Assembly (NCBI RefSeq): GCF_009730915.1
Contig: NC_052481.1
Coordinates: forward strand, 15,062,386-15,126,385
Length of the DNA stretch: 64,000 bases
Reading direction: 5' to 3'
DNA from: Dioscorea cayenensis subsp. rotundata
Lineage: Eukaryota; Streptophyta; Magnoliopsida; Dioscoreales; Dioscoreaceae
Each line of letters opens with the position of its first letter. Positions within the stretch are counted from its first letter, which is position 1. The notes below the pieces were generated by a model that saw only the letters and a list, made by a program, of their open reading frames with translations, did no database searches and was not told the DNA's origin. Positions 31,059 to 41,516 of this stretch are shown here, in pieces. The position numbers were made by a program, and so were the translations under genes.

Positions 31059-31338
31059 TGATAAGTGCTTGAGTAGACATGTTTTTATATATATTTTACA
31101 TGCATTGAGCATCATTTTTACCATGGTTTATGTCTCATATTGTGTATTTGGTGTTCTTTTATGCATATAGGTTGTGAATGCCTTGAAGATTAAAAAGGAA
31201 GCAAAGATACGCTATAAAAACACATTGTTGGGAGTTCTTGTTCAATTCAAGGACCAAGATATGAGAAGAGTCCATGAACGTGGTGATGTGTGCCAACTTC
31301 CATGAGGATTCAAGTCAATTCACTAGTTGGAAAGGCAC
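31059..31338 (+). repeat. Solo LTR-B2, left part (280 bp)
   Basis: Begins TGATAAGTGCTTGAGTAGAC; TSD GTTCT at 31054-31058. Split by element D after GGAAAGGCAC; continues at 44170. Confidence 0.88.
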
Positions 31339-33187
31339 TGACACGTCCGTATATGCATGTAAACCACAAGTGCACTTGTGTCAAAGTAATGATCCCAGAT
31401 AAGTGGGTATCATATCCACAGAGAGTAGGGAATAAAGACACTTAAGTTGTTTGTTAACTAATGTGAAATATGAATAGTGATAAGTGTAACAAAATATGAA
31501 ATAATGAAAATTAAAGCAACAAGATAGAGAGCACAGGTAAAGGAGAAGGTAAGACAATCGATAAAGATGGGGTACCCAGATATTGATCCGCCTAGGACAA
31601 TAATTTCAAGTGCAAGAACCCTCAATTATAATTCATAATTGATGCAACAATGAGTCGTGGAAATCCTTAATTACGTGATCCAAAATCTACCATGCCTAAC
31701 TCTATACATGTCCCGGAGGAGAGATTAAATAACCTCTCAACCTCGTACTCGCATAGAATTGTAATGTGCTCTAGGTATTCCAAGTGATAAACCCTATTCC
31801 TAAGTATAGACCTAACCCTTTGGTCCAGGTGGAAGATCCCTAGCCACAATTAAGCCCTAGGTGCTAAAATCACTTCAATGCTTCACTCCGTTGCACTCGC
31901 AACTAAGCCCATTCACTCTATTATGGCCGCAAAGAACTCTTGGAACGTGGAGGTAGGATAGATTACATTTGGAGGGGAAAGGGGACGCTCCGCTACCTCT
32001 CGACTCACCCTCACAACTCTCTCCAATCTAGCTTTGTCTAACTCTCATGGTGTCACTCACTCACAAGAATTACCAACAAGAACTCTCAACCCTAGTGTCA
32101 CTCTAGGGGAGTATTCATACAATCAAGTATCCAAGATTGGAACTTATAATAAACATCAATTAATTGAAAGCATAATAAAGATATTCAATTTAATGAATAC
32201 ATCCTAGGATTCACAAATACCCAAGTACCCACTAGGGATTTAGCTCTCCATGGAGCTAGATACAATCAATGAAATTGAATGAAAAAAAAAGCATCCATAG
32301 AAAACTCCCTCATTAGTCTTGGCGATGGTCTTCTGGAGAGTCCTCTACTTATTGCAAGGGCACATTTGTCTGGCCTAGGATACACCTTGCCAGATTGGTG
32401 CCGACGAAAGCTCTCCCACTAACCTTCTTCCAAACGGCGTACGATATCGGAGCCGTAGAACCTATCCAAAGCCCTAGCTAATTCCTCTCAAAACCCTAGC
32501 TGCCGCCCTCTCTCAAGTTTGGGAAAAGATGGAGAAAAGAATGCTGAAATCGGGGCTAAAATCGGCTTTTAAAAGGCTGGAATGGGCAATCCACACGCCC
32601 ATGTGGCCGCCCCTATGGATTTTTCACACGAGCGCGTGGAATTTCCATAGCCCGTGTGGATTCTCTGTTTTCCTGTTTTCTCGGCCGGGTGTGAATAGTG
32701 CTGCTACAGTATCTTAGCTACATTGTTTACTATAGTACCCTGCTATAGTGCCAGCCTGAAATACTCCCGAATCCATACTTTCATCGAGGTAACACAAACG
32801 GGCACAAGTTTATGTTGTGGATCGTCTTGCTTCTTCAATAATGGACATGTTGGTGGTGATCTTGTTCTTTATGCACAAGTCGGAATGCTTGAATGTGACT
32901 GCCCTTGTGCCCCTCCAAATAGTTGTGCTAACTCAAGTACAAGTAGGTTGGCACACATTCCTACATCTGGAACCAAACCTATGTCTTCTTGTTTGAACCT
33001 TAGCAAGATTTCCTCCGAAATTAGTGCATTACGACCCACATTGGCTTCTTTCTCTCATAATCGGCCTCACAACCCTTCCTGCATAAAAGTAACATAAATA
33101 CACTAATACTAGCGTTAAAACCCGAGAAATGTAATGCTCAACACAAGGAAAAAACACTTCGTATTCTTATCGCACAAGCACTTATCA
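31339..33187 (-). repeat. 3' LTR of D
   Basis: 1849 bp; left end TGACACGTCCG, right end CACTTATCA followed directly by the polypurine complement. U3 on the minus strand has the CTACAGT cluster (32700-32760), dyads (32590-32665) and a TTTTAAAAGG box (32569). Only moderately similar to the 5' LTR at the U3 dyads. Confidence 0.88.
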
Positions 33188-33228
33188 AACTACCCCACAC
33201 TTAAGCTTTTGCTTATCCTCAAGCAAAG
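33188..33228 (-). promoter_or_regulatory. Polypurine tract and hairpin module 2 of D
   Basis: Minus strand TTAAGTGTGGGGTAGTT against the LTR, preceded by a hairpin with loop AGGA and an 8-bp stem (one G-U pair) at 33206-33228. Confidence 0.75.
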
Positions 33229-33730
33229 ATTAAAACATTATATGCATAGATGAAGGAAATATTGGAAGTGCTTGGCCTCAGGTTCACCAAAGCATACAAA
33301 GAAAGCATTCTACAAGGAAGGGAAATTTCCACACTAAATACAAAAAATCAATGCTCTAGCTAAAAACTTGAATAAAAAAGGACAACAAACCCGAAGTTGT
33401 GTAAGTGTGTGAACTCACTCAAAACACCCCAACAAGCACAAATAAACAATAAAACTATTTTGTTCCTTCTTTTCAATTTTTCCATTTTTTTTCAGAATTA
33501 ACACAAGAAACGACTATAACTAGTCCCTTATACATCAAACATTAGTTTCCAAAAGAGTTCAAAGATTGAGTAGTGCAACAAGTGTCAATCGGTCAAAAAT
33601 TCCTAGAAATTCAAGCAAAAACGAGAGCATGAAAACATTCAATGTTAAAAAATCTCCTAAACTCAAGAATACAATCAATGCAACTATGGTGAACCGCCGT
33701 TGGCTATGTGAGCATGTATATAAATCAAAA
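33229..33730 (-). other. 3' non-coding region of D, hairpin array missing
   Basis: No gene is seen. It aligns with 16240-17040 in reverse, but the GAAAGAGCTA array is absent: sequence jumps from the CTTGTTGGG text to GTTTTGAGTGAG near 33420, consistent with a deletion between GTTGGG and GGGTTG. Confidence 0.6.
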
Positions 33731-35632
33731 TGACAAGATCCCCTTGCGTATATCCCGCAAGTGCACGGGTTTGTCGAAGTAATAATCCCGGGTGAGCGGT
33801 TATCGAATCCAAAGGAAGTAGTGAATAAAAAATACTCAAATTGATTCTTAGCTATATAAAAGATCAATGATAATGAGTGTGACAATGATTTAATTCTCAA
33901 TAGTAAAAGCAACAAGTAAGAGAGCAAAAGTAAAGAAGGGGGTAAGGCAATCGATAAAGATGGGGTACCCGGATAATGCTCAGCCTAGGATAATTGTTTC
34001 AAGTGCAAGAACCCTCTATTATGCTTCCTAATCAATGCAATGATGAGTCGCGGAAATCCTTAATTACATAGTCCCAAATCTAAGGTCAACTATGACTAAC
34101 TCTATACATGTCCTGGAGGAGATATCGAACAATCTTAACACCTCTTACTCGCATAGAGTTGCAATGAGCTCTAGGGAATCTGAGTGATAAATCTCTTCCT
34201 AATTATAGACCTAACCCTTTGGTCCAGGTGGAAGGTCTCTAACCACAATTGAGCCATAGATACTAAGATCACCTCAACGCTTCACTCCGTTGCACGCGCA
34301 ACTAAGCCCCAACGGAAGTTCATCCCTTACACTATTCACTCTATTATGACCGCAAAGAACTCGAGGAACGGAGGTAGAATCTATCACGCCGGAGAGGAAA
34401 GGGGACGCTCCTGTACCTCTCGACTGACCCTCTCAACCCTCTCCAACCTAGCTTTGTCTAACTCTCGTGGTGTGTCACTCACTCACAAGGTTACCCACAA
34501 GAACTCTCAACCCTAGTGTCACTCTAGGGGAAATGTTCATACAATCAAGCATTCAAGGTTGGAACTCACAATAAACATCAATTTATTGAAAGAATAATAA
34601 AGAGGTTCAAAGAAACAAATACATCCTAGAGTTCACAATACCCGAGTACCCACTCGGGGTTTAGCTCTCCATGGAGCTAAGTACAATCAAAGAAATAGAA
34701 TGTAAAAGCAATGAGTCCATAAAAAGACCCCCTCGATAGTCGTGTTGATGGTCTTGTGGAAAGTCCTCTACTCGTCGTCCAAGGATTCCTTCGTCCGGTA
34801 TAGGATACGCCTCGACGGAAGCTCCCCTACCAACCTTCTTCCTAAGGAATGACGATGTCAGAGCCGTAGAACCTCTCCAAAACCTTGGCCAATACCCCTC
34901 GAAACCCTAGCGGAAGCCCTCTCTCAAGTTGTGGAAAAGATGGAGAAAAGAATACCAAAATCGGGGCTGATTCGGGTTTAAAAGGGCTGGAATCGGGCGA
35001 CTACACGGGCGTGGATGCTTCATGCGCCCGTGCAGAATTTCCACACGGGCGTGGATGCTTCACGCGCCCATGCGGAATTTCCACACGGGCGTGGGTAATT
35101 TCCACACGCCTGCGTGGATTCTCTAAAACTGCGATTTTCGGCCGGCTGTGAACAGTAACTGCTATAGTGATTTACTACACTAACCTGCTACAGTACTCTA
35201 ACAGAAATACTCCCGAATCCACTTTTCATCGAGGTAACATAAATGGGCACACGTTTATGCCGTGGATCGCTTTGTTTCTTCAATGATGGATAAGTTGATT
35301 GAGATCTTGTTCTATGTGCATAAGTCGGAATGCTTGAGTGTGACTGCCCTTGTACCCCTCCAAATGGTTGTGTAAACTCAAATACGGGGAGGTTGGCACA
35401 CACTCTAGCATCTCGCAACCGACTTATATCTTCGCGTTTGAACTTTAGCAAGATTTTCTCCAAAATCGGTGCATTGTGATCCACATTGGCTTCTTTCCTT
35501 CATAATTGGTTTCACAACCCTACCTGCACGAAAGTAACATAAAAACACACATATTAGTGTAAAAACCCGAGGAATGTAATGCTCAACATAAGGAAATAAT
35601 GCTTCGCATTCATATCGCACAAGCACTTATCA
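33731..35632 (-). repeat. Solo LTR-C inside D
   Basis: 1902 bp with intact ends (minus strand TGATAAGTGCTTG..GATCTTGTCA) and a perfect TSD CAAAA (33726-33730, 35633-35637). U3 contains unusually many CACGGGCGTGGATG dyads (35000-35125). Formed by LTR-LTR recombination that removed the internal region. Confidence 0.95.
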
Positions 35633-35637
35633 CAAAA

Positions 35638-36112
35638 CTACTATAAATGAGATGCGTGCACTATGAAACTCTCCCCCCACACTTAAGTTGTATATTGTCC
35701 TCAATGTACACATGCAAGATCACTCATAATGTAAATGAATTTAATTCAGATGATTCAAATGTGGGAGAAGCAATCAGAGCAATACTCCCCTGACTCCTAG
35801 TGTTGAATTTGATGGAGCTAAATCTTTGGGAGTGTTGTTCCAACGGGTTGTGAAGCTCACACGGCCAAGTGCCGAAACACCTTGGCCGTGCCCATGACAA
35901 AGTCTCAATTCCCATGATGACAAGACCACCTGCACGCATACACGAGGACGTTCAGTAAAGCTCAATAAAAATAAAACAACTCAAGTATATAAAAGATGAA
36001 GCAATGAATACAACTCGAGACAACAAAATAAAAGATAAACTCAGAAGGAGAGTCCTTTCTGAGTGTACAAGTCCAAAATAAAATGAGGAAATAAAAGACG
36101 AGGAAAATAAAA
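35638..36112 (-). other. 3' flank of ORF3 in D with hairpin module 1
   Basis: No gene is seen. A 9-bp hairpin (minus TGTACATTG-AGGA-CAATATACA, one G-U pair) at 35689-35710 is followed by minus-strand CTTAAGTGTGGGGGGAG (35668-35686). The remainder is AT-rich with GGGTTGTGAAGCTCACACGG near 35850. Confidence 0.6.
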
Positions 36113-37434
36113 TCAAGTGTCGATGTCATCCTCTGGCTCTACTTCTACTGCTGCTGGTGATAAAGTACATAGTGGGTCAACCGATGCTGGAATAGGAGAT
36201 GGAGGTGCCGGAGAAACCAAGAGGGCTTGAGGAGTCCTCGGATATAGGGAAAATGACAAGCCGATGTCTCGCTCTAAGATCTGCTGTAATGTGTCAAAAC
36301 TACCATAAACTCCATATACTGTGCGGCCTGCGCAGCCCTAATATCGGCAATCTCTGCTCAAGCCTCTGCTACCTCTGTCCGCATCACCCCCACATTGCTC
36401 TCGAGCCTCTCAAATTGATCATGGGTTCGAGATGGTGAAAACATGCGCACGAGGGGTGCGTCCTCTGTCACCAGAGGCGCCTCAGTCTCCATAGGTGCTA
36501 ACTGAGGCTCGGGGGCAGGCTAGGAAGCCTCGGCATCATCACCCTCCTCCTCGGCTATCTCTAGGACCGGTAGAACCAGAGCATAAACCCCCATGCGAAT
36601 AATGCGAACCATGCCCATCAATCTCATCGTCTCTAGGCTCAGGGGTGCAGGTATACTTATCTTCTCAGCCCCGCGAATATCACCCAAGAGACCCATGCCC
36701 AGAACTAGTCTTGTAATGTAAGGGCCCTAGAAGATCGCTCCCAATCTAGCACAGTGGCCCTGATGTCGAATGTACTCAGCGACGATGTGCCCTAGATGGA
36801 TCGGTATGCGTTGCATCATCGAATACAAGTTCAGAAGCTCCTGCCGGCTCAGAATGCCAGTGCTATCACAACGGCCATTCACTGACCTGCTCATGATGGA
36901 ATGTAGATATCGGTACGCAGGTTGGGAAAAACACGTGGCCTTGGACACCCTCGGCTCATACTGGGGTTAGGGCTCCAGGATAATATGTCGGTAACTGAGA
37001 GTACTCCTTAGTGTCTGTAAATGCCTCCTCGTACAAGCCGAGCCAAACTGAGAACTAAGTGATACTCAGACTATAGTGATGTCCAAGTTCTCTGAACTGA
37101 ATAATGTCGAGGTCGTCGAATCTCGCATAGGATCTGTCAAACTCGAATGACAACAGAACCTCTAGTGTAAGCTCCCAGATGGCTGCCTCTCTAATCGACA
37201 ACAACTACCTCCAACCACACACCGACACGATATCCTCAACCTCATCGGTGAGCTCGTCTACCTGCTGTAAATCCCTCAGTATGCTCATGTCTAAGAACCG
37301 AGTCTATTCGAACCGAAGTCTCGACAAATGCTTGAACAGAGCCTAGTGCACAGGATGGTGAATCTCATGCTCTCGGACTCAGGAGACGACTCTCGCGGTC
37401 ACTGATCATCTTGCTTCTTTGATCAAGGTACCAT
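36113..37434 (-). pseudogene. Athila-type ORF3 relic of D
   Basis: From ATG 37434 to a TGA at 36113-36115. Best segment 36948-36727: SKATCFSQPAYRYLHSIMSRSVNGRCDSTG (Gly-Arg-Gly of the other copies is Gly-Arg-Cys), then LYSMMQRIPIHLGHIVAEYIRHQG. The N-terminal third has several stops; a deletion lies near 36965; the C-terminal part is Ala/Glu-rich and coiled coil. Same family as 12320-13331. Confidence 0.65.
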
Positions 37435-38755
37435 AATATGTAAAAATTAAAAGAGAATTGATCAAACAAGTTAATTAAACATAGCTGCAGAAATCCATAC
37501 GGTCGTGCGGAATTTCCGCACGCCCGTGTGGATCCACGGGGCGTGAACAAACGCACGACCACGCCTCAAACTCCACAAATGCACCATTATAATGGTTCAT
37601 TTTCTTTTTAAATATAAATAAACATTCTAATTGAAGAAACGAAGCATTATTGACTAGTTTCATCGATGAAAATCATGAATTTGTGAAGGAAATCAAAGAT
37701 AGGGCTTATCATCGAGTTGAGATGAGAAAGATTTGAAAAGGCCGGAAAACCAAGCAAAATCCTTCCAAATTGGTGATACGAGGTCAGGAAACAATATAGG
37801 AGTGTTCTCAGACAAATGGAGGATATGAGGGTGAAGAGAAAAGATAATCCTTTTAAGAGGACTCGCGCCTCTTGGCGTTCGGTATATCCGCACAGGCATG
37901 CAGAAATTACCCATGCCCGTGCGTCTCCACAGGAAAGCCTCACAAGGGCAGATGCACGCTACTGGGCGATCTCGGGAAAACACTTACTGCTTCTGAATGC
38001 TCTCGCACGGGTGTGCAGAAAATACCCACGCCCGTGCACCTGACCCACAGGGGCAGCCGCACGCCCCTGTGGCATCTCTGGACATCCAAAAAAATTTGCT
38101 AAGTGTTCTGCATGCCCGTATGGAAATTCAGCACGGGCGTGGACATTCACAGGCCCAACTCACAGGGGTAAGCGCATGCCGCTGTATATTCTCGGGATGG
38201 AGAGAGCTCCTCTATAGAGATTCACACGGGCGTGCGGAAAGTACCCCACGCCCGTGCGATTTTCACAAGGTTGCCCACAGGGTCTAGTCCACGTCGGAGT
38301 ATGGTCTTGGGATAATCTGCTAATCTCTGCAAGAATTCCCACGCCTGTGCGGAAATTACCCACGGGAGTGCGAGAATCTCATGGTCATTCACAGGGGCGA
38401 GTTCACGCCCCTATGCCTTCTTTGGATGAGCTCGCAATGCAAATACACGGGCGTGCAGAAAATCCCCACGGATGTGGATTTTCTCTGGATGCTTTAGAAA
38501 ATTCTGCAGGCTCTGGAGAAACTTTATGAAGATGTTTGTTTACACACTCGCCTACCCTAACATGCACATTTTACCAGTGAAAAATATGAAAAATAGCTCA
38601 AATGACCCAACTTCTCCAAATCCACATGAGAACACATGATGATAATTCAAATCCCACAATAAAATTGCAACACAAGTATATAAAAATCAAGACACCAACA
38701 CTCAACACTTTATTCATACACACACTAAACTACTAAACTACAAAAACAGTAAACA
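37435..38755 (-). other. Upstream region of ORF3 with GC-rich dyad array
   Basis: No real gene is seen. From 37860 to about 38530 there are roughly six irregular units of 100-130 bp, each combining a CACGGGCGTG/CACGCCCGTG dyad with a CACAGGGGC/GCCCCTGTG dyad and a TCTGGA-type linker. Short ORFs here are produced by the GC content. 38535-38755 is AT-rich and featureless. A matching array lies in E1 at 49620-49990. Confidence 0.6.
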
Positions 38756-38809
38756 CTTGGGTTGCCTACCAAGAAGCGCTTGTTTAACGTCACTTAGCTT
38801 GACGTACCT
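38756..38809 (-). other. Conserved pol-relic motif (D copy)
   Basis: Minus strand reads YVKLSDVKQALLGRQPK in one open frame, the best preserved peptide version in the window. Confidence 0.65.
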
Positions 38810-38818
38810 TGTCTTACC

Positions 38819-41366
38819 TCACGGGGGCTCATACATGAAGGTTGCCCTCTTACCCATGGCTTGGAAACATGATGAGAAAAGTCTCTTGAAGGTAGAGGGG
38901 GAGTTATCAGGTTTGGGACCACCTAGCAATGGTTCATCCGACTTCTTCGGTTCACGCACATCTCTGACAACCATGGAGCATTTTCGATGGCGTCTCCCAC
39001 CCCTCTTCAATTTTCGGAGCACCTTCTTCAAGATCCTTGGGGTAGATGGTAGTTCTTCCGTCGAACCAAGCATCATTACTTCTTCATTGTCCTCCTCTTG
39101 GTTGAACAAGCCTTCGAATGGATCTAGATTGAACATTTCCTCCATGTATTCATTAACAATCTCATCAATTGTGTCTAGAAAATACAAAGTATCATCGAAA
39201 TCAAGAGAATGCCGCATACCTTTAGCAAGGCGTTATCTGAGCTTGTCATCTCCAACACTCAAAGTTAGCTCTCTGCCGTCCATGTCAATCAATACCTTGG
39301 AAGTCCATAATAACGGCCTCCCAAGTATCAAGGGTACATCCGCATCATCATCGACGTCTAGCACCACAAAGTCTACAAGAAATAGGTATTTGTCCACATT
39401 GACAAGCACGTCTTCAATGATACCCCTTGGATGTCTCACTGTTCGGTCCGCCAATTGCAAAGTCATCCTAGTGGGCCTAGGCTCGCCCATGCCTAACATT
39501 TGAAAGAAGGTGTATGGCATGACATTGATACTGGCCCTTGAGTCCGCCAATGCCATTTCTTCACCTAGATTGCCAATATTACACGGAATGATGAAGCTTG
39601 GGTCTTTCTTCTTGTTCGGCTTGTTCTTTTGCAAAACTGCCATGCAGGATGCATCTAAAATCACTGAAGCACTCTCCTCTAACTTCTTCTTGTCGGTCAA
39701 CAAGTCTTTAAAGAATTTTGCATACTTAGGCATTTGGGCCAATACCTCAATAAAAGGAAAATTGATGTGGAGTTGCTTGAACAAATTCAGGAACTTCTTG
39801 TGTTGTTCATCCCCTTGGTCATTCTTCAATCTAGAGGGATAAGGGATTCTTGGCTTCATAGATGGGGGTGCCATCTCCTTCTCTTTGCTTGCTCCCTTCT
39901 CAACCTCTATAATCTCGGGTGCGTGTTCATTGGGCTTCTCACTTGGAAGCTTAACCTCAATCTCATGACCACTTCTTAAAGTGATCACCTTCACATGCTT
40001 TCTATGGTTGGTCCCGGTGTTACTTGGCAAGCTTCCTTTTGGCCTTTACGACAAGGACTTCGTAATCTGCCATACTTGATTTTTAAGATTATGCAAAGAG
40101 GCGGTGTGGTTGTGAAGTGTACCCTCAACTGATTGGAACCTTGTATCAGATAATTGTACAAACCTAATTTAGGCCTTCTCCAAATCGTTCATTCCGGTCT
40201 CCAAACCTGAAACTCGGTTCTCCATGTTTGAGGCTTGTTGTTGGAAACCTGGTATCCCTATGGCCTTTTGTGGACCTTGGTTGCTCCACGAGAAATTGGG
40301 ATGACTCTTCTAACCCAGATTGTAGGTATTGTTGTATGGGTTTCCTTGATTCCTCATGCCATTACCCACAAAATCGATATTCTCAACCAAAGATGCATCA
40401 CCAATAGAGATCGGGCAATCCGATAGAGCATGTCCTCCACCACACCCGGTGTAAGTAGTTATGGCTGCCACTCTATTCGAAGTTAGGAGATCTAACTTCT
40501 TACTCAATGATTCCACTTGAGCCGCCAATAAGGTTACTACATCAATCTCATGGAGATCGGCCACATTTTTCATCTCCATAGCATTCCATTGGTAGCTGTT
40601 TAACCCCATTTCTTCAATTAGTTGATGGGCCTCATCGGGGGTCTTGCTACCTAAGGTACCTCCTACTGGCGCATCCAAGAGTTGCCTTGTACTCAGATTT
40701 AAACCATTGTAAAAGTGTAAACAATCATCCACTCCGAAAATCCATGTTACGGGTACTTTCTTAGGAGCTCCTTGAACCTTTCCCACGTCTCAAATAGAGA
40801 CTCCAATTCCAATTGTACAAAGGATGAGATCTCATTCCTAAGCTTTGCAGATTTTTTGGGAGGGAAATAACTGGCAAAAAAAGCTTCTACCATCTCTTCC
40901 CATGTGGTAATCGATGTTCTAGGTAATGAGTGTAGCCCTTGCTTCGCTCTTCATTTCAAGGAAAATGGGAAGGCTCTCAACTTGATGGCATCATCCGTCG
41001 CCCCGTTTATCTTTAGCATATCACACACCTCGAGAAAGTTCTCTATATGATTGTTTGGATCCTCATCGGTCAAACCATTGAACTGTGCGGATTGCAGCAA
41101 CATATGGATGAATGCCGGCTTCAGCTAGAAGTTCTGAGCTATAATCGGGGGATGCACAATGCTCAATTATGTCCCCAATACTGAAGGTCTGGCATAATTG
41201 GATAATGTCCGCTATTGCTCATTCTGTTTTGCCATGTCTTTAGATTTTTCTACTTCCAAATCAGCTAGATTAGACTGTTCTTGCACAGGTTCTTTCCCTT
41301 TTCTTCTCAATGTACGTTCAACTTATGATCTTCTTTGATCAGTATGTAGGGGTTCCCTCGAGTTAT
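38819..41366 (-). pseudogene. gag: gag-protease pseudogene of D
   Basis: Minus-strand counterpart of C1 gag-protease. The start codon is ATA instead of ATG at 41366-41364 in the conserved context GGTTATAACTCGAGGG. Capsid-type domain about 41100-40780 with stops and a frame change; WMIVQ-like region changed; QLLDAPVGGTLGSKTPDEAHQLIEEMGL; zinc knuckle with its first Cys changed to Tyr (YTGCGGGHALSDC); YNLG; tail; VITLRSGHE; PRIPYPSRLK; protease core ALADSRASINVMPY, where catalytic Gly is Arg; VPLILGRPLL; acidic tail to 38819. Open stretches 40030-39233 and 39217-38819 share one frame. Plus-strand ORFs over this region are antisense shadows. Confidence 0.8.
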
Positions 41367-41493
41367 AACCTGGAGCTGCACCCAAAAAGAAAGAAAAAGA
41401 AATCGGAGCGATGATAGAATAAGAAAATATGAAATAGAATGAATAAATGAATAGCTAAGAAAACAAAGTGCAACGTATCTCTAAACGCCTAAT

Positions 41494-41510
41494 CCCCGGC
41501 AACGGCGCCA
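41494..41510 (-). other. Primer-binding site of D
   Basis: Minus strand TGGCGCCGTTGCCGGGG, tRNA-Asp, six bases from the LTR. Confidence 0.92.
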
Positions 41511-41516
41511 AAAACT

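Noticed and set aside
38757..39503. 248-codon plus-strand ORF
   Set aside because: It is the antisense of the protease and pol-relic region of D, which reads correctly on the minus strand (ALADSRAS, LILGRPLL, KQALLGRQPK).
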